Source: Candidatus Megaera polyxenophila (GTDB lineage Bacteria > Pseudomonadota > Alphaproteobacteria > Rickettsiales > Rickettsiaceae). Taken from it: a stretch of 64,000 bases of DNA. Below the pieces are notes generated by a model. It was given only the letters and a program-made list of their open reading frames with translations. It did no database searches and was not told where the DNA came from. Below are positions 26,806 to 35,619 of this stretch, one piece after another (position 1 is the first letter of the stretch; each line of letters starts with the position of its first letter). The translations under genes and the position numbers were made by a program. The stretch spans positions 248,001-312,000 of the forward strand of contig AP017964.1 in assembly GCA_037101405.1 (NCBI GenBank), given 5' to 3'.

Positions 26806-28071
26806 ATGGTCGATTTTAAAGTCCACTCTTTTAAAACTTTTAAGCCTAACAAGGTCTTTTTATTAATAATATTATTTTGGTGTTATACTAATTTATGTTC
26901 AGCTTCTGGAATTGGAAATGTACCTTATATATACTATATATCCCCCATGCCGCCAAAACCGATGAGCATTAGAACTGAGGTTCAACCCACTCTCCCTATT
27001 GACGGAGAAAACGCACGAAAGGAAATAGCACCAATGCCGTCAAGACCTATGCATGTTAGAACCGGCGTTCAGCCCATCCTCCCTACTGACGGAGAAAACG
27101 CTCTAGAGGAAATAGCACCAATACCGTCAAGACCGATGAGCATTAGAACTGAGGTCGAGCCCATCCTCCCTACTGACGGCCAAAATGCTCTAGAGGAAAT
27201 ATCCCCAATACCGCCAAGACCGATGAACATTAGAACTGAGGTCGAGCCCATCCTCCCTACTGACGGCCAAAATGCTCTGGAGGAAATAGCACCAATACCG
27301 TCAAGGCCTATGCATATTAGGACCGGAGTTGAGCCCACCCTCCCTACTGACGGCCAAAATGCTCTAGAGGAAATATCCCCAATACCGCCAAGACCGATGA
27401 ACATTAGAACTGAGGTCGAGCCCATCCTCCCTACTGACGGCCAAAATGCTCTGGAGGAAATAGCACCAATACCGCCAAGACCGATGAACATTAGAACTGA
27501 GGTCGAGCCCACCCTCCCTACTGACGGCCAAAATGCTCTAGAGGAAATAGCACCAATACCGTCAAGACCGATGAACATTAGAACTGAGGTCGAGCCCATC
27601 CTCCCTACTGACGGCCAAAATGCACTAGAGGAAATAGCACCAATGCCGTCAAGACCTATGCATGTTAGAACCGGCGTTCAGCCCATCCTCCCTGCTGACG
27701 GAGAAAACGCTCTAGAGGAAATAGCACCAATACCGTCAAGACCGATGAGCATTAGAACTGAGGTCGAGCCCATCCTCCCTACTGACGGCGAAAATGCTCT
27801 AGAGGAAATATCCCCAATACCGTCAAGACCGATGAACATTAGAACTGAGGTTCAACCCACCCTCCCTATTGACGGCGAAAATGCTCTAGGGGAAATATCC
27901 CCAATGCCTTATGTTCAGCATGGACTGGTACATGAGGTAGAACATGCAGATGTACATGAGCTGGAACATGCAGAGGTACAGGAGATTTGCGCTCACGTTC
28001 CAGCTCCTGTCCAAGTACCACCTATTGCGCTCTCCCCCTCCGCAGCCTCCTCCGGAAACTCAGGTAGATAG
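26806..28071 (+). CDS. Repeat-rich surface protein, passenger part
   Basis: 421 residues. The N-terminal basic stretch and hydrophobic core (VFLLIILFWCYTNLCSA, about 18-34) form a likely signal peptide. From about residue 45 there are eleven tandem 29-residue repeats (87 bp each) built on EIAPIPSRPMNIRTEVEPI plus LPTDGQNALE, proline-rich and with near-identical DNA. A short histidine/glutamate stretch (HEVEHADVHELEHAE) follows. The frame ends after a run of five C at 28034-28038, whereas the next frame continues as an outer-membrane beta barrel, so this is the front of an autotransporter-like protein split by a +1 shift. Surface adhesin or antigen is an inference. Confidence 0.75.
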   Translation: MVDFKVHSFKTFKPNKVFLLIILFWCYTNLCSASGIGNVPYIYYISPMPPKPMSIRTEVQPTLPIDGENARKEIAPMPSRPMHVRTGVQPILPTDGENALEEIAPIPSRPMSIRTEVEPILPTDGQNALEEISPIPPRPMNIRTEVEPILPTDGQNALEEIAPIPSRPMHIRTGVEPTLPTDGQNALEEISPIPPRPMNIRTEVEPILPTDGQNALEEIAPIPPRPMNIRTEVEPTLPTDGQNALEEIAPIPSRPMNIRTEVEPILPTDGQNALEEIAPMPSRPMHVRTGVQPILPADGENALEEIAPIPSRPMSIRTEVEPILPTDGENALEEISPIPSRPMNIRTEVQPTLPIDGENALGEISPMPYVQHGLVHEVEHADVHELEHAEVQEICAHVPAPVQVPPIALSPSAASSGNSGR

Positions 28072-29032
28072 TAATTATGCTAATAGTACCATTCAAAAAC
28101 CAACTGCAGTTATGAACTGCCTCATAGAGGACTTTGATATAATCTCAATTGCAGTTAGCAATAGACTTAGTAATTTATTTGAGAAAAAAGCAGAAATCGA
28201 AATGTTAGACCGAAAAAAGTTTTGGCGTAGATTTTTAAAGGGCAAAACAAAGCAAAAAGGTTTAAGTAATATTACTATTTTTAGTAATAAACAACAGGGC
28301 TACATTAATGGATTTGATACAAAATTAAATGAAAAGGTGACATTAGGGTTAGCACTTTTTAAAGGAATTTCGCACACCAATTTTTATGATCAAACGAAAA
28401 CTATACAGAATTCACAAATAAATTCTCTGATATTATACAACTCCCTTACCCTGACAGATAAGGTTATGGTTAATAGTAACGTGCAATATGGAGAATTATT
28501 GCTACAGCATACAATAGATTATCAGCCCTCTATTAAAACTCGATCACGTGGTAAAATATTCAAAGCGGGTATAGAAAGTGCTAATATGCTTAGATTGGGT
28601 AACGATGTAATAATTAAGGCATCCTTTCGTACTACATATTCACATTTCGATATTTATAAATTTTATAAAAAAAATAAAGAAATTGAAGTGTTTATACCAG
28701 GAAGAAGAGCTCAGTTCTTGTCTAATAGCTCTAAATTTAGTTTTAAAAAATTTTTAACATACCAAGGAATCATTATAAAACCGATTTTTTATGTAAAAAT
28801 AGAAAATTTAGTCAATAGAAAATATTTGTCTAATAGTATAGTAATTACACAGGATAATTACGGTTGCATAGAAAATCAATATTTACTGCGTAAAAACCCT
28901 AAGTTTAAACTAGGTGTAAGTTTAAGTATCGTACAAGAAAAAGTTATGCATTTCAAAATTCAGGCAAGCTATGGTGTTGGTCGCACAGTTGAAAATAAGA
29001 GTTTTACTACATCTTTTCTATATAATTTATAA
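27944..29032 (+). CDS. Autotransporter-like beta-barrel part, frameshifted from the repeat protein
   Basis: The meaningful reading starts around 28031 (SPPPQPPPETQVDSNYAN), a proline linker that continues the preceding protein once one base is skipped in the C run; residues before that are an overlap artefact. About 330 residues follow with alternating beta pattern: a helix-like DFDIISIAVSNRLSNLF, then amphipathic strands (GLALFKGISHTNFY, VMVNSNVQYGELLLQH, IIKASFRTTYSHFDIY), ending SFTTSFLYNL, close to the aromatic-terminated end of outer-membrane barrels. Reading both frames gives one protein of about 740 residues: signal, repeats, linker, barrel. It is either a recent pseudogene, a phase variant or a sequencing indel. 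Confidence 0.65.
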   Translation: MQMYMSWNMQRYRRFALTFQLLSKYHLLRSPPPQPPPETQVDSNYANSTIQKPTAVMNCLIEDFDIISIAVSNRLSNLFEKKAEIEMLDRKKFWRRFLKGKTKQKGLSNITIFSNKQQGYINGFDTKLNEKVTLGLALFKGISHTNFYDQTKTIQNSQINSLILYNSLTLTDKVMVNSNVQYGELLLQHTIDYQPSIKTRSRGKIFKAGIESANMLRLGNDVIIKASFRTTYSHFDIYKFYKKNKEIEVFIPGRRAQFLSNSSKFSFKKFLTYQGIIIKPIFYVKIENLVNRKYLSNSIVITQDNYGCIENQYLLRKNPKFKLGVSLSIVQEKVMHFKIQASYGVGRTVENKSFTTSFLYNL

Positions 29033-29104
29033 TAGTAATATTATATTGTTCTATTTTTAACTAGCCATTATTATAGCACTGCTACATTAGAGAGATTTTT
29101 CTAT

Positions 29105-30322
29105 ATGAAACGAGATGATGAAAAGGGAAAGGAGAAACAAGTTAGTGCTAAAACTCTTCAGGCAATGCCTCCTAATAATGTATTAGCTACTCGCTATTTA
29201 AGGGAGGCTAATAAGAAGTTTGAATTAGGAGATTACGCAGAAGCTGCGGAGGTTTATAAACAAGCTGTAGACTATTTTGAGATAGCAATACATGGAGGAG
29301 TATCCATAAGTAAGAGTAATTACACAAATGCTATCTGCAATTGGGTTACTACGCTATACTATAATAGAAAGTACGGAGAGGCATTAGAGGCTCTTAATAC
29401 ATATATTCTGTTGAGAGATGTGCAATATATTGATTTATCAATACTACTACATACACAAAAAGATCTATGTTATAACCTGGCGCTGGTGTACATAGCCGAA
29501 AGAGATTTTCCAAACGCCCTTAAGAACTTAAGTATATCTAACGCACTAGGTCAAAGTGTGGATGCTCTATACAATATGGGATATGTAGAAAATCTTCAAA
29601 AACACTTTAAGGAAGGTCATAATTATTATGATCAGGCATTACAACTGGCAATTAAATCCAGTAAAAACACCTTACTGATCGATAAAGCAATAAAAAATAA
29701 TATTACAGAATATTTTATTGAGCTTTGCCACACTAGTGACCCCATGGATGAATTTGAGAGCTTGGTAGGTAGGAAAAACACATATCAAATGATATATGAA
29801 CAACTTCCAGATTCATGCTTAAAATATGCAAAGTACCTCCTTAGCCAATCTATTCCTGTTACTAATGCCTGGAAAAGCATTACAAATATAAATACAGCGG
29901 TCTTAATGCTCAATCGATTGGCCAAGCTTTACAGCCAAGTAACAGAGGAAGCAAGCCAAGAATTATTATCCATAAAACTACAAATTAGCCATGATTATTG
30001 GGATTTACTAAATACTTACTCATACATTAAAACTAAACAATGTTTACCATCCTATGAAGTAGATGAAAGCTTAGATGATAGTAGCACTATATTAGGTTCT
30101 AGAGTAGAATTATTAGAAGAGTCTTTTAGTGAAAAACCGAGCATAAAAAAATTACTTAAGGAACTCACAGATACCCGACCATGTGAACTAATATTAGAAT
30201 ATCTCTCTAGTGATTACGATACTATAGTTAATCTTACTTTGGAATATCTGGGAGAAGAAGATATATGCGCTCAAATGGCCGGACTTATACAAGAGAAATT
30301 ATCCTTAGAGAGCGAGATCTAA
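29105..30322 (+). CDS. Tetratricopeptide-repeat protein
   Basis: 405 residues, no signal peptide. TPR-like helical pairs are seen at about 28-60 (ANKKFELGDYAEAAEVYKQAVDYF), 70-103 (NWVTTLYYNRKYGEALEALNTYI), 118-150 (LALVYIAERDFPNALKNLSISNAL) and 152-185 (ALYNMGYVENLQKHFKEGHNYYDQAL). The C-terminal 200 residues are helical and acidic without clear repeats. TPR domains bind proteins; in host-associated bacteria such proteins are sometimes effectors, but nothing here shows secretion. It has its own upstream region 72 bp after the surface protein, and its stop codon lies within a strong hairpin. Confidence 0.75.
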   Translation: MKRDDEKGKEKQVSAKTLQAMPPNNVLATRYLREANKKFELGDYAEAAEVYKQAVDYFEIAIHGGVSISKSNYTNAICNWVTTLYYNRKYGEALEALNTYILLRDVQYIDLSILLHTQKDLCYNLALVYIAERDFPNALKNLSISNALGQSVDALYNMGYVENLQKHFKEGHNYYDQALQLAIKSSKNTLLIDKAIKNNITEYFIELCHTSDPMDEFESLVGRKNTYQMIYEQLPDSCLKYAKYLLSQSIPVTNAWKSITNINTAVLMLNRLAKLYSQVTEEASQELLSIKLQISHDYWDLLNTYSYIKTKQCLPSYEVDESLDDSSTILGSRVELLEESFSEKPSIKKLLKELTDTRPCELILEYLSSDYDTIVNLTLEYLGEEDICAQMAGLIQEKLSLESEI

Positions 30323-30394
30323 ATGGTTAATTTATAACCATTTAGATCTACTAATGACCAAGTTGTTCCAAAAACTAAGATTTTTTGGAACAAC
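30316..30394. terminator. Double hairpin between converging TPR gene and rpsD
   Basis: Two strong stem-loops stand side by side: 30316-30348, a perfect 14-bp stem (GATCTAAATGGTTA and complement, loop ATTTA) that includes the stop codon of the TPR gene; and 30362-30394, a perfect 13-bp stem GTTGTTCCAAAAA/TTTTTGGAACAAC with its own A/T tract, usable as an intrinsic terminator in either direction. They separate converging genes. Confidence 0.75.
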
Positions 30395-30421
30395 AAGATA
30401 TAAAACAGACCTAAAAATTTC

Positions 30422-31039
30422 CTAGCGAGAATAAAGCTCAACTATCTTGTTAAAGTCAGCTTCAAATGGATAAGGAATATCACAAATTGAAGGTGTTCTT
30501 ACAAAAGTACCGGACATAGAATCAGCATCTAAAGACAAGTAAGTAGGAACTGACCGATCCAGCTTCTGGGCAGATTCTGCACAAATTACTATTTGTTTTG
30601 AAGAATCCTTAAGTTCAATTACGTCACCTTCCTTTACTCTTAAACTTGGTATATTGACTTTTTTACCATTTAATTTAACATGCTTATGTGATACCAACTG
30701 CCTAGCAGTGAATATCGAAGGTGCAAGATTTAACCTGTAAACTACCATGTCTATTCTTTTTTCAAGTAACCCTGCAAAATTTTCTGCCGTATTACCTTTC
30801 ATTTTATTGGCGAGAGTAAAAGTATTTCTAAACTGTTTTTCAGTTATTCTACCGTAATGAGCTTTAACAAGTTGTTTTGCTTGTAAGTGAGTGCCATAAT
30901 CTGAAGTTTTAGGGCGTCCATTAGGACCATGCTGACCTGGGCGGTAATTTTTTGTATTAAAAGGATCTTTTGCGTCTCCCCATACAGTTTTACCTAGTCT
31001 TCTACTTGCCTTATACTTTGCCTTAATGATTTTAGTCAC
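30422..31039 (-). CDS. rpsD: Small ribosomal subunit protein uS4
   Basis: 205 residues, full length. uS4 binds 16S rRNA early in 30S assembly and shapes the mRNA entry and fidelity centre. The N-terminal part ([14 protein letters not shown]) lacks the zinc cysteines of some bacteria; the S4 RNA-binding domain lies about residues 93-155 ([34 protein letters not shown]). It is alone in the locus rather than in the alpha operon, as in rickettsiae. Confidence 0.97.
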   Translation of the reverse strand: MTKIIKAKYKASRRLGKTVWGDAKDPFNTKNYRPGQHGPNGRPKTSDYGTHLQAKQLVKAHYGRITEKQFRNTFTLANKMKGNTAENFAGLLEKRIDMVVYRLNLAPSIFTARQLVSHKHVKLNGKKVNIPSLRVKEGDVIELKDSSKQIVICAESAQKLDRSVPTYLSLDADSMSGTFVRTPSICDIPYPFEADFNKIVELYSR

Positions 31040-31260
31040 TCTATCTATACCTAATTAGCATTTAAAATTAACTTTTTGCTGATTATATAAATACTATTTA
31101 AAAAAGTCAAACTCAAAAATAAAACTTACAAGTAAGTTTTATAAAAAAAAGCTTGCAGTTACTCTTTATTTCTATAATAAGCAAATCAACCAGCTCAAGA
31201 TAAGCAAGCATTATTGCTTAAAATAGGTTTGTCCCTTGAAATGCTTTAAGGCAAATCTTT

Positions 31261-33642
31261 TTAGCTATTATTTTTTCTTTTCGACTTATTTTTGGTAGCT
31301 GGATCGGCTTTTTGATTTTTTTGCTCAATTAACGACCTTGCCTGGTTGATATCAATATTGAAAGGGTCGATATTTTTAGGTATAGAGATAAACTTATTTT
31401 GATATTTTAAGTATGGCCCAAAACGGCCTATACCCATTAAAATTTCTTCCCCGGCAGGTAAATGAGGAGCAATCGAGATAGGTAAATTAAGCAATTTTAG
31501 CGCAGTTTCTAAAGTCAAACTATCTGGGTTTATACTTGGTGGCAGAGCAGATCTTTTTGGCTTATCTTTAGGCGAAGCTGCTTCTCCAAGCTGCACGTAC
31601 CATCCGTATGGACCTTTCCGAAGCGTTACTATATTACCATCCTTATCAGCTCCTAATTGCTTATTATTGGTGGACTCAGTTACCAGAGCGTCTTCAGGAG
31701 AAGTTTTATCCATACCCTTTGAAATCTGTTTTTTATACTGGCAAGTAGGGTAATTATTACAGGCCAAAAATGCGCCAAATTTACCAAGTTTCAAATTGAG
31801 TAAACCATCGAGGCATGATGGGCATTTTTTATTTTTTTCGATAATTTCTTTATTCCCATGTTTATCTCCAAATAAATGGTATTCAAGGGCTTTCTCAACA
31901 TATTCTATTACTTCACCAATTTTGCGATCACTAACTTTGCCAACATTATCATTAAATCCTTTCCAAAACTCAGAAAGTAAGGATTGCCAACCAATTCTAC
32001 CTTCGGCGATTTTATCAAGGTCTGTTTCTAGCTCAGCAGTAAAATCATATTGTACATATTTCTCAAAAAAACCCACTAAAAATGCCGTTACCAATCTTCC
32101 AAGTTCACTTGGGGTAAACCTCTTTTTATCCATAGTAACATACTGCCTGTCTTGCAATACGGAAATTATTGTTGCATAAGTAGAAGGTCTGCCAATACCG
32201 AATTCTTCTAGTTTTTTTACTAAAGTAGCTTCGGAATACCTTGGGGGGGCTTCCGTAAAATGTTGTTCTGGATTAATTTTTTTAGTAACAATATCCTCTC
32301 CTTCAGTTAAAGGAGGCAAGGTTTTAGAGCTTTCCTCCTTGTTGTCATCCACCCCTTCCTGATAGATTTTATAGAAACCATCAAAAGCAATTGTTGAACC
32401 GGTAGCTCTTGCCATAAAACTTTTATCGTCAGAAACAAGATCAACCCCCACCATATCTATCACTACTGCTTCCATTTGGCATGCTGCAGTTCTTTTCCAA
32501 ATTAAATCATAAAGTTTTAATTGATCAGCATCTAAATTTTTAGCTAATTTTTCAGGTAATAGATTTATATCTGTAGGTCTGATTGCTTCATGAGCCTCTT
32601 GAGCATTTTTAGATTTAGATTTATAAATAATTGGTTTGGCTGGCAAGTACTTAGCTCCGTACTTTTCCCCAATAAGTTTCCTTATACTATCTACCGAATC
32701 AGTAGCGAGCGTGATACCATCTGTTCTCATATAAGTAATTAGCCCTAGAGTTTCGCCCCCAATATCGATTCCTTCGTATAATTTCTGTGCTACTTGCATT
32801 GTTTTTTTAGCACTAAATCCAAGTTTTCTTGAAGCTTCTTGCTGCAAAGAAGATGTAATAAAAGGAGCAGATGGATTCCTCTTTTGTTGTTTTTTTTCAA
32901 CTTCTAGAACTTGAAATTTACGGGAACTCAATTTCTCAACTATTTCATCTGCTTGCACCTGATTAGTAATAGAGAATTTTTCCAGTTTATTGCCATTTAC
33001 ATGGGTTAACCGTGCGGCAAAAAGATCCCCCTTGCTTCCAACCATATCAAGTTTAATATCCCAAAATTCTTTGGAGATAAAACGCTCAATTTCATCCTCT
33101 CTTTCGCAAATTAATCGTAGGGCAACTGATTGGACACGCCCTGCTGACCTACACCCAGGTAATTTACGCCACAAAATCGGCGACAAGGTAAAACCAACTA
33201 GGTAATCTAAGGCTCTTCTTGCTTGTTGGGCATTAACTAAATTGCCATCAACGGCTCTTGGATGAGCAATTGAATTAAGAACAGCTTTTTTAGTAATTTC
33301 ATTAAAAGCAATACGCTTAAATTTATTATCATCCTCAATCACTTTCTTAGATTTTAACACTTCCATTACATGCCAAGAAATAGATTCACCTTCACGATCA
33401 GGATCGGTTGCCAGATAAATTTCACTAGCATTTTTTGCCGATTTTATAATTTCATTAACATATTTAGAGGATTTATCTGAAATCTCGTATTTCATAGCAA
33501 AATCTTTTTCCGGTAATACAGATCCATTTTTGGAAGGCAAATCTCTGATATGACCAAAAGAGGCTATAACTTTATAGTCGTTACCTAAATATTTATTGAT
33601 AGTTTTTGCTTTCGCAGGAGATTCAACAATTACTAGTTTCAT
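31261..33642 (-). CDS. topA: DNA topoisomerase I
   Basis: 793 residues. The type IA enzyme relaxes negative supercoils behind polymerases. The toprim domain opens MKLVIVESPAKAKTINKYLG and carries DPDRE at 80-84; the nucleophilic Tyr304 sits in GLITYMRTDG. One four-cysteine zinc ribbon follows the core (CPSC...CNNYPTC), then a basic tail, SKRKNNS. It lies 11 bp downstream of dprA, so the two are co-transcribed. The stretch 31040-31260 between it and rpsD has only weak hairpins. Confidence 0.97.
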   Translation of the reverse strand: MKLVIVESPAKAKTINKYLGNDYKVIASFGHIRDLPSKNGSVLPEKDFAMKYEISDKSSKYVNEIIKSAKNASEIYLATDPDREGESISWHVMEVLKSKKVIEDDNKFKRIAFNEITKKAVLNSIAHPRAVDGNLVNAQQARRALDYLVGFTLSPILWRKLPGCRSAGRVQSVALRLICEREDEIERFISKEFWDIKLDMVGSKGDLFAARLTHVNGNKLEKFSITNQVQADEIVEKLSSRKFQVLEVEKKQQKRNPSAPFITSSLQQEASRKLGFSAKKTMQVAQKLYEGIDIGGETLGLITYMRTDGITLATDSVDSIRKLIGEKYGAKYLPAKPIIYKSKSKNAQEAHEAIRPTDINLLPEKLAKNLDADQLKLYDLIWKRTAACQMEAVVIDMVGVDLVSDDKSFMARATGSTIAFDGFYKIYQEGVDDNKEESSKTLPPLTEGEDIVTKKINPEQHFTEAPPRYSEATLVKKLEEFGIGRPSTYATIISVLQDRQYVTMDKKRFTPSELGRLVTAFLVGFFEKYVQYDFTAELETDLDKIAEGRIGWQSLLSEFWKGFNDNVGKVSDRKIGEVIEYVEKALEYHLFGDKHGNKEIIEKNKKCPSCLDGLLNLKLGKFGAFLACNNYPTCQYKKQISKGMDKTSPEDALVTESTNNKQLGADKDGNIVTLRKGPYGWYVQLGEAASPKDKPKRSALPPSINPDSLTLETALKLLNLPISIAPHLPAGEEILMGIGRFGPYLKYQNKFISIPKNIDPFNIDINQARSLIEQKNQKADPATKNKSKRKNNS

Positions 33643-33653
33643 TTAAACCTAAA

Positions 33654-34805
33654 TTAATATATTAATGAAATTTTATTACCGGCAGTTCTTGTAATTTTTC
33701 CGGCAAGTTCGAGTTCTAGAAATATTGTGTACAATATCGGTAGCTCTAGTTGCAACTGCTCCGCTACTACTTCAAAAGTTACTTCAGACGCTGAAAGTAA
33801 TTCTACTACTGCAGTACGATTTCTGTCAGTCACTTGAATATTACCTTTATTTCCCATATAAAGACCTATATTATTAAAACAACTTGCTTTCTCTTCAAGC
33901 TCTTTTTGAAATCTATCTTTAGATACTACGTTTGTCACGATATCATCAACAGATTCAAGCAGATATGCACCATTTTTTATTAACTGATTACTGCCTATGC
34001 ATCTTGGATCCAGCGGAAACCCCGGAACGGCAAAAACATCCCTATTTTGTTCGAGAGCAAAATTTGCGGTGATTAATGATCCGGATTTGATACCAGCTTC
34101 AATTACTATCGTTGCCAGAGCAAGTCCTGATATAATCCTATTACGTTGAGGAAAATGCTGACTAAGCGGTTTAGATCCTATAGGCAACTCTGCTAAAATC
34201 AAACCATTTTTTGCTATTTCTTCATACAAAGTTTTATTTTCCGGCGGATATATGTGATCTATGCCGCCAGCTATTACTGCAATCGTATAGTCTAAACTAC
34301 TGGAATGAACGGATGAATCGATACCCCTTGCAAGTCCCGAAACCGTTATGTAACCAGCTTTTACTAGATCTTTAGATAATTTTGCTGCAAAAGCTTTACC
34401 ATTAACTGAACTATTCCTAGCTCCTACTATAGCAATAATTTTCTCATGATTTAACAATGAGATATTTCCTTTATAAGATAAAACAGGAGGAAAATCAGGA
34501 GTTTGCAATAATAATTCAGAGTAATTCGGGTCTTTATAAGTTATTAAGTAGCTATTATTTTTTTCTAGTTCTCTAAGTTCTTTCAAAGCAGAATCTTTAG
34601 AATAAAGCTTAATTGGCTTCGACCTTCCTCCTTTAACTGAAAAATCCTGTACATTTTCTAGGGCACAAGATGCAGAACCAAAAAACTTTACCAGGTTAAA
34701 AAAAGTCTTCGGGCCAACATTTTCACTTCTGATAAGCCTTAATATATCGATAGTTTCATCAGAATAGGCAGGAGCTTTATTATTTACAAAAAGATTTTCT
34801 AGCAT
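33654..34805 (-). CDS. dprA: DNA-processing protein DprA
   Basis: 383 residues. DprA loads RecA on incoming single-stranded DNA during transformation. The Rossmann-like core is clear: IAIVGARNSSVNGKAFA, VSGLARGIDSSVH, IYPPENKTLYEEI, LPIGSKPLSQHFPQRNRIISGLA and EAGIKSGSLITANFA. An N-terminal helix-hairpin-helix part (about 15-50) and a C-terminal winged-helix (about 320-383) flank it. It precedes topA by 11 bp, a common pairing. Retention of DprA with split GTA genes nearby is notable, because recipients of GTA DNA need DprA in Rhodobacter (known from that system; extension here is inference). Confidence 0.95.
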   Translation of the reverse strand: MLENLFVNNKAPAYSDETIDILRLIRSENVGPKTFFNLVKFFGSASCALENVQDFSVKGGRSKPIKLYSKDSALKELRELEKNNSYLITYKDPNYSELLLQTPDFPPVLSYKGNISLLNHEKIIAIVGARNSSVNGKAFAAKLSKDLVKAGYITVSGLARGIDSSVHSSSLDYTIAVIAGGIDHIYPPENKTLYEEIAKNGLILAELPIGSKPLSQHFPQRNRIISGLALATIVIEAGIKSGSLITANFALEQNRDVFAVPGFPLDPRCIGSNQLIKNGAYLLESVDDIVTNVVSKDRFQKELEEKASCFNNIGLYMGNKGNIQVTDRNRTAVVELLSASEVTFEVVAEQLQLELPILYTIFLELELAGKITRTAGNKISLIY

Positions 34806-34831
34806 GTGTTAAAACCCCTACAAGCACTCCT

Positions 34832-35434
34832 TTATAACCCTTCAGCGTGCGAGGTTAAGTAGTCAGAAACCCCTTGTTTTGTAGCACTCATCCCTTGATC
34901 ACCTTTTTTCCATCCTGCCGGACAAACTTCGCCATGGGCATTATGATAGTCTAAAGCATCAACCATTCTTAGTGTTTCATCAACATTTCTACCGAGAGGT
35001 AAATCATTTACAAGATAATGCCTTACTTTAAAATCATCATCTATTAAAAATGTACCTCTAAACGATATACTTTCGTCACTAAGTACGTTATAAGCTTTAG
35101 AAATTTCTTTGCTCAAATCTGACACTAGCGGAAATTGAACATTTCCTATTCCGCCTTTATTTACCGACATTGATTTCCAAGCATGGTGTGAAAAATGGGA
35201 GTCAACACTTACAGCTACTACCTTAGTGTTTCTTGAGTTAAATTCTCCTAACCTATTATTAAAAGCAATAATTTCCGAAGGGCAAACAAAAGTAAAATCC
35301 AGTGGGTAGAAAAACAAAATGCCTTTATAGCCTTTTAAATAAGTTTTTAAATTAAAATTGTTATCTATTGAATCGTCAGGCATCACTGCTTTTGCTGTAA
35401 AATCAGGCGCCAATTTACCTATATATACTGTCAT
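34832..35434 (-). CDS. 2-Cys peroxiredoxin (AhpC/Tsa family)
   Basis: 200 residues. It reduces hydrogen peroxide and organic peroxides. Peroxidatic Cys51 lies in FYPLDFTFVCPSE and resolving Cys171 in GEVCPAGW, the typical 2-Cys arrangement. Electrons would come from thioredoxin, and both trxA and trxB are in this window. An AAGGAGAG ribosome-binding site precedes the ATG at 35434 and the AT-rich upstream region is shared with the divergent portal gene. Family members are called ahpC, tsaA or bcp-like in different genomes. Confidence 0.93.
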   Translation of the reverse strand: MTVYIGKLAPDFTAKAVMPDDSIDNNFNLKTYLKGYKGILFFYPLDFTFVCPSEIIAFNNRLGEFNSRNTKVVAVSVDSHFSHHAWKSMSVNKGGIGNVQFPLVSDLSKEISKAYNVLSDESISFRGTFLIDDDFKVRHYLVNDLPLGRNVDETLRMVDALDYHNAHGEVCPAGWKKGDQGMSATKQGVSDYLTSHAEGL

Positions 35435-35619
35435 TTTAGCTCTCCTTATAAATTTATAAACTTAACAACCAGATAATATAGATAATATTTATTTAAATCA
35501 ACTTAAAGAAGGCTTGCCCAAATATACAAATTTTAATCCAAATAATATTAATTTTAACTATTAGTGGAAAGAGATTAATAAAGTATAAATAGCTTACCGA
35601 AAAATAAAAAAATAGATTT

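Noticed and set aside
27069..27599. Open 176-codon frame antisense to the surface-protein repeats
   Set aside because: It only mirrors the 87-bp repeat periodicity on the other strand; the sense frame has a signal peptide and continues to a barrel.
26950..27910. Regular 87-bp spacing resembling a CRISPR array
   Set aside because: Whole units are similar, with no unique spacers, and the units are coding in one frame; no cas genes are near.
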